Source of the DNA: Deltaproteobacteria bacterium
GTDB lineage: Bacteria > Myxococcota_A > Polyangia > Polyangiales > Houyiibacteriaceae
Assembly (NCBI GenBank): GCA_003647035.1
Contig: QMMB01000089.1
Span: 1-9,525 of the forward strand
Direction: 5' to 3'
DNA length: 9,525 bases
This document shows, piece by piece, positions 1 through 7,086 of the stretch. The first letter of the stretch is position 1. Each line of letters opens with the position of its first letter. The notes below the pieces were generated by a model, which saw only the letters and a list, made by a program, of their open reading frames with translations, did not search any database and was not told the DNA's origin. Position numbers and translations under genes: made by a program.

Positions 1-664
1 ACTCGACACGGCGGCCGAGCAACAAAGCGTGACGCTCGCGGGTGACATCGCGCAGAAGCTCCACCTCGACAACGGCTTCTCGGATTGGCGGCACGTGCTC
101 GAGGAGCTCCATCTCGATCACATCGAGATCGAGCCGCTCAAGTTGAGCTACCGGTCGACCCACGAGATCCTCGACTTCGCCACCGATGTTCTTGGGCCGC
201 TTCGCAATGAGGTGTCCGGGGAGGCCACCCGTTACGGAGCGCCCGTCGAGTTGTTCCAGCTCGGGGGCAGCGGCGAGGCCGTGGGCTTCCTGTCGGAGGC
301 ACTTCGAAACTTGGTGAGCTCTGAGCCGCTGTCCTCGGTGGCGGTCATTGCCCGCTATCCCGAGCAGGCCGACATCTATTACAAGGGCCTCCGTCACGGC
401 GAGGTGCCCAATCTTCGCCGCAGTGCCGACCAGGATTTCCCCTTCCGTCCGGGGGTGGACGTGACCGACGTGCGTCAGGTCAAGGGGCTCGAATTCGACT
501 ACGTGGTCATCGTCGAGTGCAACCGATCGACGTTTCCGACCGACGATGAGTCCCGGCACCTGCTTCATATCGCCGCCACCCGCGCGGCCCACCAGCTGTG
601 GGTATTTTCGACCGGGACGCCTTCACTCCTATTGCCCGAGAGGCTGGTTCGCGGCTCGGACTAG
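1..664 (+). CDS. UvrD/HelD-like superfamily 1 helicase, C-terminal part (5' truncated by window edge)
   Basis: The frame is open from base 2, so the true start lies upstream and the Met at 29 is internal. The roughly 220 visible residues carry the second half of an SF1 helicase. There is a motif III-like AGDIAQ (about 43-60), a motif IV-like LSYRST (about 143-160), a motif V-like VTDVRQVKGLEFDYVVIVE (about 460-520) and a motif VI-like HIAATRAAHQLWV (about 567-605). In this family such motifs couple ATP hydrolysis to translocation on single-stranded DNA; in the HelD branch they serve to recycle RNA polymerase. The wording of motifs III and V looks closer to HelD/UvrD_C_2 proteins than to classical UvrD, but the Walker A half is missing so the subfamily is uncertain. 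The gene ends with TAG at 662-664, just past motif VI, where such proteins normally end. A second in-frame TAG follows at 728-730. Confidence 0.85.
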   Translation, partial: LDTAAEQQSVTLAGDIAQKLHLDNGFSDWRHVLEELHLDHIEIEPLKLSYRSTHEILDFATDVLGPLRNEVSGEATRYGAPVELFQLGGSGEAVGFLSEALRNLVSSEPLSSVAVIARYPEQADIYYKGLRHGEVPNLRRSADQDFPFRPGVDVTDVRQVKGLEFDYVVIVECNRSTFPTDDESRHLLHIAATRAAHQLWVFSTGTPSLLLPERLVRGSD

Positions 665-869
665 CCGGTTTTCCCCGCCAGACGTCGTGCAGTTGCAGTC
701 TTCGGTAGGGTGTGTATGCTGCGGATCTAGCGGCGGTTGCGGCCTACTCCGGGGTGAACGGTAGAACGAGCAACAGCGCCGCAAAGGGAAGGCGCAGTGC
801 GCGTAGTCCCGTCCGGGTCCCGTTAGCCTCCAACCCAAGACCATTCAGGCTGATCACAGCCCTCATTCA
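665..869. other. intergenic region between the UvrD-like and SNF2 genes
   Basis: These 205 bases hold no supported gene. The small frames crossing the region lack family resemblance and look like GC-rich noise. A weak promoter-like pair is annotated separately. I see no tRNA-like cloverleaf and no strong hairpin followed by a T-run. Confidence 0.5.
693..720 (+). promoter_or_regulatory. weak candidate sigma-70-type promoter for the SNF2 gene
   Basis: TTGCAG at 693-698 and TATGCT at 715-720 are separated by 16 bases. The -10 matches the TATAAT consensus at 4 of 6 positions and the -35 matches at only 3 of 6. The position, about 150 bases ahead of the SNF2 start in the only sizeable gap upstream, is suitable. 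A match of this quality could arise by chance. Confidence 0.2.
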
Positions 870-3800
870 ATGGCCGACACTGCTCTCCAAGAAACGGTAG
901 AAGAAGAAGCCGCGCCTGAAGCGCCGGCGGAAAAAGCGCCCACTTGGCGTGAGCCGACGACCTCTGTCGCGAAAAAGCTGGCTACCATGAGCGATCGGGC
1001 GATTCAACGCGTCACCGGTGGCAATGCATTCTTGCGCGGTCGCCTCTATGCGCGGCGCAAAGCGGTCGAGAACCTCGCCGAGGAAGAGAATACGGCGAGT
1101 GGGGAGATCTCGGTGCGCACGGCGGATGAGCCGTACCGCACGACGATCTCTTACAAAGAGGACGGCGACACCTGGGAATCGAGCTGCACGTGTCCGGGTT
1201 GGCGTGGCCCGACGGGGCACTGCAAGCATGTGGCGGCGGTCATGGTCGCGTTGCGCGACGAGGTGCGACCGCCGCGAACGAAGGGTCCGCAGCAGCAGAG
1301 CAAAAAGAAAAAGAAGTCCGAACCGGTGCACGTTCCTGGGACGGTCTCCGCCGGTGGCAAGAGACGCCGTTCGCGACGTCGTCGGCGTGGCGCCGGGGAA
1401 GGTGGCCCACTCGACGTCTTGTCGCCACGTGAGCTTCAGGCGCGGCGGGGCGAGGCGCGAGGGCCGATGGACGCTTGGCTACCGGCCGAAGCCCTCCCGA
1501 AACCCCTCGAATTCGAATACCGCATGACGGTTCGTCCGGCTTCGATCACCGTCACTCCGGTGTTGACAGGTTCGCGGAGCGCGGTCCCGATCAGCGAGGC
1601 ACTGGGCGCGTTCAACATGGTGTCGATCGACGAGCGTCCGCTGTTTCGAGCCCTCGCCCGGAACATGAATCGAGGGCAAGCCACGACCGCCGAGCTGCGT
1701 GGCGAAGACGCCGCCGAAGTGCTGGAGATGCTCAGCGACCGGCGTGTGCTGCTCGAGCCGGCATCGATGGAGCTGCGTTTCGCCAACGAGGCGCTGAAGC
1801 CGCGCATCGAGCTCGATCCGGCGAATGGGGACAGCCTCCGCGTGCGCATCGTGTTTTACCTCGAGAGCAACAAGCGCCGTTTCGCTCTTTCGAGCGGGGC
1901 GTGGTTCGAGGGGACCCCCGGTTGGCAGATCGACACCACCGAAGGCGTGGCCCGGCCGGTGAGCGAGCTGGTGACGCCGGCTTGGCTTCAGCGGCTCTAC
2001 CGCTCGCCAGCGATGGTGCAGTCGCACGATGATCTTCCGGAGTTGCTCGGCGAGTCGATCCCTCGTGTCGCCGCGTTGCTCGGGGCCGATCTGCCGGACT
2101 TGAGCTCGGTGGCCGACCTCGTCGACCAAAGCCCGCGTTTCGAGCTCAAGGCGAACGGTGACCTCATCGACGCGCGCGTTCGGCTCTACGTGCGCTACGA
2201 AGATCAGGAGTTCGCCGTGCCGCCGGACGATTTCCCGTCGCCATTGGCGTTTCTGCCTCCAAAGAGTGGCAAGGGGCGGCCGCGCGTCGTACGGCGCGAC
2301 GTCGGCGCCGAGATGGCGGGCGTTCAGGCCCTGCTCAGCCAGAATTTCGAGGTGTCGGAGTCGGGCGAGGAGCTCGTGGCCTCTGGCGATGATGCGATCG
2401 CGTTCTGGACGAACGGGATCGGCGAGCTTCCGGAGGACTGGGACCGATTCATTCCCGATGATCTGGTGGACGTCACCATCCGGGAGGAATCGGTGACGCC
2501 GCAGATGCGCGTGTCGAGTGGGGTCGATTGGCTCAACCTCGACATGAAGTTCGAATCGGGCGGCGCGGCGGTGCGTGAAGAGGAGCTTCGGGCTTGCCTC
2601 GAGCACGGGCGACGCCTGGTTCGGCTCGAAGACGGTTCCTACGCGCCGATCGACCCCGAGAAGGTGGGCGACGTTCTCACGCGGATGGCGGAGATTTACG
2701 CGACCGCTGGCATGAAGGACAAGCTGCCGCTCTCGCAGGCGGGGCGCGTGCAGGACCTCTTGAAGATGGTCGAGAACGCCAAGGTGTCGGCAACGGCCAA
2801 GTCGCTCTTCGCGAAGATCGAAGACATCGACGAAGTCCCCAGCATCCCCAAGCCGCGGACGCTCAAGGCCGATCTTCGTCCGTACCAGAAGGACGGCTTT
2901 TCGTGGCTCGTCTTTCTCCATGAGCTCAACAGTGGCGGCATTCTTGCCGACGACATGGGCCTCGGTAAGACGGTCCAGGCCATCGCGTTGTTGCTCTGGG
3001 CGAAGAGCAAGCACAAGCGCAAGCTCAATCTCGTGGTCGCGCCGACCTCGGTCGTGCCCAACTGGGAGCGGGAGATCGCCAAGTTCGCGCCGGGGCTCAA
3101 GACCGTGGTGTGGCAGGGTCCGAATCGAAGCCAGCGAGCGCCTGAGCTCGAAAAGGCCGATGTGATGATCACCAGCTACGCGTTGCTTCGCCGCGACGAG
3201 GAGCTGCTTCAGGCGCTCGACCTTCGCTACGTGATTTTGGACGAGGCGCAGCACATCAAGAATCCGATGAGCCAGACGGCACGTTCGGCGAAGAAGCTGA
3301 GCAGCGAGCGCAGGCTCGCGTTGACGGGTACGCCGATTGAGAATCGCCTGAGCGAGCTGTGGAGCATCTTCGACTTCGTGTCGCCCGGGCTACTCGGGAC
3401 GCTCAAGACCTTCGAGGAGCGCATCGCCCGGCCGATCGACCGTGGTGACATGGAAACCGCCCAGCGACTGCGGGCGACGATCAAGCCCTTCATCATGCGG
3501 CGCCTCAAGCGCGACGTCGCCGCAGATCTGCCCGACAAGATAGAGCAGGAGATGATCGTGCCGCTCGCAGAGGCGCAGGCCAAGCTCTACAAGCAGGTTC
3601 TGGGCCAGGTGCGCAAGAGCGTTCTCAGCGAGGTTGAGAAAAAGGGCGTCAGCAAGGCGCAAATTCAAATTCTCGTCGCACTCACGCGCTTACGGCAGGT
3701 CGCATGCGATCCACGCCTGATGAAGCTGCCCGACACCGATTTCGACGCCGACGACAGTGGCAAGCTCGGGGCGCTTCGCGAGATCATCGATGAAGCCATC

Positions 3801-4265
3801 GACGGCGGTCATCGCGTGCTGGTGTTCAGTCAGTTCGTCGGCATGCTCAACCACATCCGCGCGGCCCTCGACGCCGACGGTGTCGAATACGAGTACCTCG
3901 ACGGTTCTACCAAGGACCGCATCGAGCGGGTCGACCGCTTCAACGAAGAGACGGGCGCTCCGGTCTTCCTGATTTCACTCAAGGCGGGCGGCACCGGCCT
4001 CAACCTCACCGGCGCCGACACGGTCATCCACTTCGACCCCTGGTGGAACCCCGCGGTCGAAGACCAGGCCACCGACCGAGCCCACCGAATCGGACAGACC
4101 AAGAACGTCAACGTCTACAAACTCATCGCCGCGGGCACCGTCGAGGAAAAGATCCTCGAGCTCTCCGCCAAGAAGCGCGAGCTAGTCAGCAACGTCCTCT
4201 CCACAGAGGGCAGTCCCCTCAAGGGCCTAACCAAAGCCGACGTAGAAAACCTCTTCAGCGAATAG
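870..4265 (+). CDS. SWIM zinc-finger, SNF2-family DNA-dependent ATPase
   Basis: This 1131-residue protein is a bacterial SWI2/SNF2 (superfamily 2) ATPase, expected to use ATP to move along double-stranded DNA and remodel or displace bound proteins. Its bacterial substrate is not known. An N-terminal SWIM zinc finger has C106-x-C108 and C118-K-H120. Two very basic linkers follow (KKKKK at 145-149 and an Arg-rich run at about 165-173), then a long SNF2-associated region (about 200-650). The ATPase core has Walker A-type DDMGLGKT (694-701), DEAQ (791-794), LTGTPIEN (818-825), SLKAGGTGLNL (from 1036) and DRAHRIGQ (1069-1076). Every core motif I looked for is present, so it should be active. The ATG at 870 has no clear Shine-Dalgarno sequence, but the domain order starts sensibly from it. 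It ends in TAG, with a second in-frame TAG at 4287-4289, and converges on the hydrolase gene with about 20 bases between the stops. Confidence 0.95.
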   Translation: MADTALQETVEEEAAPEAPAEKAPTWREPTTSVAKKLATMSDRAIQRVTGGNAFLRGRLYARRKAVENLAEEENTASGEISVRTADEPYRTTISYKEDGDTWESSCTCPGWRGPTGHCKHVAAVMVALRDEVRPPRTKGPQQQSKKKKKSEPVHVPGTVSAGGKRRRSRRRRRGAGEGGPLDVLSPRELQARRGEARGPMDAWLPAEALPKPLEFEYRMTVRPASITVTPVLTGSRSAVPISEALGAFNMVSIDERPLFRALARNMNRGQATTAELRGEDAAEVLEMLSDRRVLLEPASMELRFANEALKPRIELDPANGDSLRVRIVFYLESNKRRFALSSGAWFEGTPGWQIDTTEGVARPVSELVTPAWLQRLYRSPAMVQSHDDLPELLGESIPRVAALLGADLPDLSSVADLVDQSPRFELKANGDLIDARVRLYVRYEDQEFAVPPDDFPSPLAFLPPKSGKGRPRVVRRDVGAEMAGVQALLSQNFEVSESGEELVASGDDAIAFWTNGIGELPEDWDRFIPDDLVDVTIREESVTPQMRVSSGVDWLNLDMKFESGGAAVREEELRACLEHGRRLVRLEDGSYAPIDPEKVGDVLTRMAEIYATAGMKDKLPLSQAGRVQDLLKMVENAKVSATAKSLFAKIEDIDEVPSIPKPRTLKADLRPYQKDGFSWLVFLHELNSGGILADDMGLGKTVQAIALLLWAKSKHKRKLNLVVAPTSVVPNWEREIAKFAPGLKTVVWQGPNRSQRAPELEKADVMITSYALLRRDEELLQALDLRYVILDEAQHIKNPMSQTARSAKKLSSERRLALTGTPIENRLSELWSIFDFVSPGLLGTLKTFEERIARPIDRGDMETAQRLRATIKPFIMRRLKRDVAADLPDKIEQEMIVPLAEAQAKLYKQVLGQVRKSVLSEVEKKGVSKAQIQILVALTRLRQVACDPRLMKLPDTDFDADDSGKLGALREIIDEAIDGGHRVLVFSQFVGMLNHIRAALDADGVEYEYLDGSTKDRIERVDRFNEETGAPVFLISLKAGGTGLNLTGADTVIHFDPWWNPAVEDQATDRAHRIGQTKNVNVYKLIAAGTVEEKILELSAKKRELVSNVLSTEGSPLKGLTKADVENLFSE

Positions 4266-4285
4266 GGGACACGCACCCCGGGGGG

Positions 4286-5002
4286 CTAGCCTGTCCCGAT
4301 GTGGCGAGCGAAGAAGTCGAGCAGCTTTGCCCAGGCTTTTGCTTCGGTTTCAGGGTCGTAGAAGGCTCGGATTGGGGTGTGGCGGCTCAGGGGGGCTAGG
4401 GGGCCGGCGAGTTGGTTCATGAAGGAGTGGCCGGCTTCTTCGTAGATGTGGACTTCGTGCTCGATGCCCAGCTCTTCGAGGTGGCGGGCGAGGCGCTTTG
4501 CGTGTGGAAGGAAGACGGTGTCTTGGGCGCCGTACTGCGCGATCGTCGGGCAGAGGCCGTCGAGACGAGAGGCTTTGTACGGGACCGCGCCGTAGAAGGG
4601 AGCGGCGACGGCGAAGGTTTGGTTGGCGGCGGCGAGGAGGGCGAAGCCGCCGCCCATGCAGAAGCCTGCGACGCAAATACAGCTGGCGTCGACGTCTTGT
4701 CTTGCGGCAAGCACCTTGCGGGTCGCGTCGATGACCTCGTAGGCGAAGCCTTTACCTGTCCGCATGGAGCTTAGCGTCTTCACCACGCAGCCTGGACTGC
4801 GTCCTTGGTAGAGGTCCGGGGCGATTGCGACATAGCCCGCGTCGGCGAAGCGCTGGCAGTGGCGCTTGAGATCGGCGCTGAAGCCGTAGATGTCGTGGAT
4901 GACGACGACGCCGGGGAAGGGTGGCTCGCCTGCGTCGGGGAGGGCGAGCCCGGCTTTGTGCGTTCGGGTGTCGGTGACGGGGATTGAGATTGACTCGATC
5001 AT
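4286..5002 (-). CDS. dienelactone hydrolase family protein (alpha/beta hydrolase)
   Basis: The 238-residue product matches the usual length (about 235 residues) of dienelactone hydrolases (carboxymethylenebutenolidase family, COG0412), which cleave cyclic or linear ester bonds through a Cys-Asp-His triad. The nucleophile elbow is GFCMGG with Cys115. Asp161 in the AQDTVF segment and His192 in AGHSFMN are the likely partners. No signal peptide is seen, so it is probably cytoplasmic. It begins 29 bases after the cytochrome stop and points the same way, so it is probably the last gene of the amine dehydrogenase operon. No good Shine-Dalgarno sequence precedes the ATG. A part in the breakdown of the aldehyde or acid made from the amine is possible but is only inferred from position; the family is broad and the true substrate cannot be read from sequence. 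It ends in TAG at a normal family C-terminus. Confidence 0.88.
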   Translation of the reverse strand: MIESISIPVTDTRTHKAGLALPDAGEPPFPGVVVIHDIYGFSADLKRHCQRFADAGYVAIAPDLYQGRSPGCVVKTLSSMRTGKGFAYEVIDATRKVLAARQDVDASCICVAGFCMGGGFALLAAANQTFAVAAPFYGAVPYKASRLDGLCPTIAQYGAQDTVFLPHAKRLARHLEELGIEHEVHIYEEAGHSFMNQLAGPLAPLSRHTPIRAFYDPETEAKAWAKLLDFFARHIGTG

Positions 5003-5031
5003 ACTGGGTAGATCATGTGCCAGTGCCAGCG

Positions 5032-5418
5032 TCAGCGCGAGGTGGCGCGGAGCTGGCTACGCTTGGCGACTGGGTCTCTGAGCGGGGTGCTCCGTAGCTG
5101 CCCGACTTCCTTTGCCGTGTATTCCGGTTTCGGGCGCTTGCCCGCGAAGCGTTCCACCAGCCAGTTCATCAACGCTGCCAATCGCGCGTCCGAAAGCGGC
5201 GCCTGCGCGGCCCCTGGGACCTGCACCCAGTACTCACGCGCTCCAGGCCTTCCGTTGAGCTCCGGCATCTTTTGAAGCGAGGGCACCACCGTCGACCCCG
5301 AACCGTCGGCTCGATGGCAGCCGGAGCAGTTCAAAATGTAGTCGTGCTCCTCGTACGAGTCAGCTCGCGCGGTGGTCGTCGTGAGAAGTAACGCTGCAAC
5401 CGTGACGGCGAGTCTCAT
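5032..5418 (-). CDS. small periplasmic monohaem cytochrome c of the amine dehydrogenase cluster
   Basis: The 128-residue protein starts with a Sec-type signal peptide (hydrophobic core at about 3-14, probable cleavage after ARA at about residue 19). One haem c site, CSGCH, lies at 31-35. Downstream is the segment QVPGAAQAPLSDARLAALMNW, in which Met84 is a plausible axial haem ligand; Met51 is the alternative. The length and plan resemble the small c-type cytochrome encoded next to aauA in Alcaligenes faecalis (recalled, not searched). Its likely job is to carry electrons from the dehydrogenase toward the respiratory chain. The start at 5418 is chosen because the signal peptide begins there. 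The frame is open further upstream to 5595, but that stretch overlaps mauA and looks non-coding. The ATG overlaps the TGA that closes read-through mauA (ATGA), implying translational coupling. It ends in TGA. Confidence 0.88.
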   Translation of the reverse strand: MRLAVTVAALLLTTTTARADSYEEHDYILNCSGCHRADGSGSTVVPSLQKMPELNGRPGAREYWVQVPGAAQAPLSDARLAALMNWLVERFAGKRPKPEYTAKEVGQLRSTPLRDPVAKRSQLRATSR

Positions 5419-5954
5419 TTCTCGGGCTGCGCTTCTTTGGCTGTCTTGACGACGACTGCGGTCGAGCAGCTGTAGGTTTGCGCTTTGGCGCCACCGCACC
5501 AGTTGATGTCGTTGTTGCGGTACCAGTGCTAGCGGGGGCGCTCCCCTTCGTTGCGGTTGCACATGCACCGGCCGCAGAAGGTCTTTCCGCAGCAATCGTT
5601 GTAGGAGATGATGTAGTCCTTGCCGTCCGCTGGGTTTCGGCAGGTTCCAATCCAGGTGACCGGGGACATTTCGGTCCCTGGGGGGCAGGCGGTGTGAGAT
5701 CCTCCGCAGCAGCTACAGAGGAAGCCGTCGATGGCGCAGTGCCGCCAGTACTCGCACCGGGTCGGGTCACCTTCGCGCCCTTTGACACCATCTTCACCGA
5801 CCGTGTGCTTCTCGGCGGCACGCGCCACGGGAAGCAGGGGCAGGGCGGCTCCACCGATGAGCACCCCCCCGAAGCGCGACAACCAGTTGCGGCGTGACAC
5901 CCGCCGCGCGGACTGCCGACTCACACCTTCGAACCAACGATCGAGCCGACTCAT
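5415..5954 (-). CDS. mauA: amine dehydrogenase small (TTQ) subunit, interrupted by an in-frame TAG at codon 142
   Basis: This is the beta subunit of a tryptophan tryptophylquinone (TTQ) amine dehydrogenase of the methylamine/aromatic amine type. It oxidises primary amines to aldehyde and ammonia in the periplasm. A twin-arginine signal (SRRNWLSRFG, about 20-29, then a hydrophobic stretch ending in ARA) precedes CEYWRHCAIDG (67-77). The first TTQ Trp is W101 and the likely catalytic base is D120, with the same 19-residue spacing as in the Paracoccus protein. The frame then meets TAG at codon 142. Reading on gives 37 codons, starting HWYRNNDINWC, that contain the second TTQ Trp (152) and two conserved Cys (153, 163), and end in TGA overlapping the cytochrome ATG. 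Without read-through the product is 141 residues and cannot form TTQ. A strong AGGAG lies 8 bases before the start, which overlaps the mauD stop. It could equally be called aauA. Whether it is recoded, mutated or a sequence error is open. Confidence 0.88.
5493..5521 (-). other. possible stem-loop just downstream of the mauA TAG
   Basis: On the minus strand ACCGCA and UGCGGU can pair (6 base pairs, 17-base loop), starting 7 bases after the TAG. The spacing recalls elements proposed downstream of pyrrolysine codons. A 6-bp stem is common by chance in GC-rich coding sequence, so this is weak. Confidence 0.2.
5529..5531 (-). other. in-frame TAG codon inside mauA
   Basis: On the minus strand the frame reads GERPR, TAG, HWYRNNDINWC. 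Aligned without gaps to the Paracoccus denitrificans small subunit as I recall it (GELPVYRPEFANDIIWC), the TAG matches Tyr98. A TAC or TAT tyrosine codon is one base away from TAG. The base after the TAG is C. Confidence 0.95.
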
Positions 5955-6550
5955 TTGGCCTTCTCCTCTAGGTACTCTTGAATGGATGCGACTCCGCGTC
6001 GCTGCGCCTCGAACAGGCTCTCGAGGTGTTCGCGCGTGTTGACCAAACCCTGGGCGGCGACGATGCCGTTTTCATCGATGAGCACCGCGTAGGGGAGCTT
6101 CGCGACGCCGTAGGTCATGCCGAGCGGTGCGGACAAGATGTACGGCAGGTGCGTGATGCGTTTTTCGGCTGCGAACGCGCGGTGCTCGTCGGGCAGTCCG
6201 TCGCTAGCCAGGACGACGCGGACGCGCGGCACTTCGGTGCGGGCAACCCGTTCCACGGTTGGCAGAAGGTTGTCGCAGACGGGGCACGTCGGTGAGAGGA
6301 AGAACAGGAGGGTCCGGCTCTCGTCTTTCGATGCACCGCCGACTTGCACGGGGTGGTCATGGATGTCGATCAACGCCACTTCGGGCGCAGGGTCGCCGAC
6401 TTTGATTCTCGCCTCGGGAGAGAGGGCGCCGACCGGGGAGATGCGCTCGTGGAGCAGGCCGATCTGGCGGGTGAGAGCGAGGACCGTGAGGGCGAGGCCG
6501 ATCACGAGCAGCCACAGCACGCCGTTCGAAATGAGGAGCGCGTCGATCAT
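5951..6550 (-). CDS. mauD: amine dehydrogenase accessory thioredoxin-like protein MauD
   Basis: This 199-residue protein has one N-terminal membrane helix (about 10-27) that would anchor a periplasmic thioredoxin-like domain. The redox motif is SPTCPVC with cysteines 89 and 92, and a cis-proline loop KLPY (about 151-154) follows, as in thioredoxin folds. In the mau systems MauD is needed for accumulation of the small subunit, presumably by making or shuffling its six disulfides. That fits a MauA here with 12 family cysteines plus two extra. The start is set at 6550 because its ATG overlaps the mauE stop (ATGA) and GGGAGG lies 6 bases upstream (6557-6562). The frame is open further upstream, but that sequence overlaps mauE. 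The stop overlaps the mauA start in the same ATGA manner. Confidence 0.92.
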   Translation of the reverse strand: MIDALLISNGVLWLLVIGLALTVLALTRQIGLLHERISPVGALSPEARIKVGDPAPEVALIDIHDHPVQVGGASKDESRTLLFFLSPTCPVCDNLLPTVERVARTEVPRVRVVLASDGLPDEHRAFAAEKRITHLPYILSAPLGMTYGVAKLPYAVLIDENGIVAAQGLVNTREHLESLFEAQRRGVASIQEYLEEKAK

Positions 6551-7086
6551 CGGGCGCCTCCCAACCGGCGTAAGGAGGGGCCGGTGTTCGCTAAACGCTG
6601 CCCCGCGGTCCAAAGGAGAGACAGCGTGATGAGCGCCGTCACGACAGTCAGCCCGTCGACCCAAATCAGCGTGCGCGCTCGAGTGGGCAACAGGAGTGCG
6701 CAAGCCGCGACGATCAAGATGATGTTCCGGACCACGAGCCAGCGACTCAGCGGAACGCGGGCTGATGCGGCGAAGCACCCGCAGTCGATGTCGCGCCGTC
6801 CGCGTGCGATGTTCACGGAGATGGCTAGCGTGTACAGGGCGAGGAGCGCGATGGCTGCGAAGGCTGTGGCGTCACGTGACGGCGGGTAGAGCAGCCCGAC
6901 GGCGATCGACGTTTCGAGCAAGGGGAGGAGTCGTGCCGCCGGAGCTACGAGCCACGACGGCAGCAGTTTGTACGCGCCTACCACAGCTCCAAACCGAAGC
7001 CGATCGGATGCCTTGTGCCAAGCCGCCGCGGCAAAGAGGAGCGCAAGCGCGAAGCAAACCGATAGCTCGATGACGGGGTCGATCAT
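6547..7086 (-). CDS. mauE: amine dehydrogenase accessory membrane protein MauE
   Basis: The 179-residue product is an integral membrane protein of the MauE/DoxX-like type, with about four hydrophobic segments (roughly 5-23, 47-66, 73-92 and 115-135, and possibly a fifth near 143-160). The conserved cysteine pair occurs as DIDCGCF (99-105). In methylamine dehydrogenase clusters MauE works with MauD in folding or disulfide formation of the small subunit; the pair may pass electrons across the membrane, though that mechanism is inferred. The start at 7086 overlaps the mauB stop (ATGA) and the stop overlaps the mauD start. The length matches the family (about 180-190 residues). No disruption is seen. 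Confidence 0.9.
   Translation of the reverse strand: MIDPVIELSVCFALALLFAAAAWHKASDRLRFGAVVGAYKLLPSWLVAPAARLLPLLETSIAVGLLYPPSRDATAFAAIALLALYTLAISVNIARGRRDIDCGCFAASARVPLSRWLVVRNIILIVAACALLLPTRARTLIWVDGLTVVTALITLSLLWTAGQRLANTGPSLRRLGGAR

Noticed and set aside
1479..3254. Long open frame (591 codons) on the minus strand inside the SNF2 gene
   Set aside because: It lies fully antisense to a gene with every core SNF2 motif. It shows no recognisable family and its Arg/His/Leu-rich composition is typical of a GC-rich shadow frame.
4266..4285. Bidirectional terminator between the convergent genes
   Set aside because: There is a CCCCGGGG palindrome but no loop-forming stem with a T-run on either strand, so I cannot support an intrinsic terminator.
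4266..4289. Read-through extension of the SNF2 gene past its terminal TAG
   Set aside because: The frame meets another TAG after seven codons (4287-4289), and the protein already ends at the usual point for the family.
5415..5531. Frameshift as the explanation for the mauA interruption
   Set aside because: The sequence after the TAG aligns without gaps in the same frame up to the second Trp, so only a single codon is affected.
5419..5595. Upstream extension of the cytochrome c frame
   Set aside because: It would add 59 residues ahead of a clear signal peptide and would overlap the C-terminal codons of mauA in another frame.
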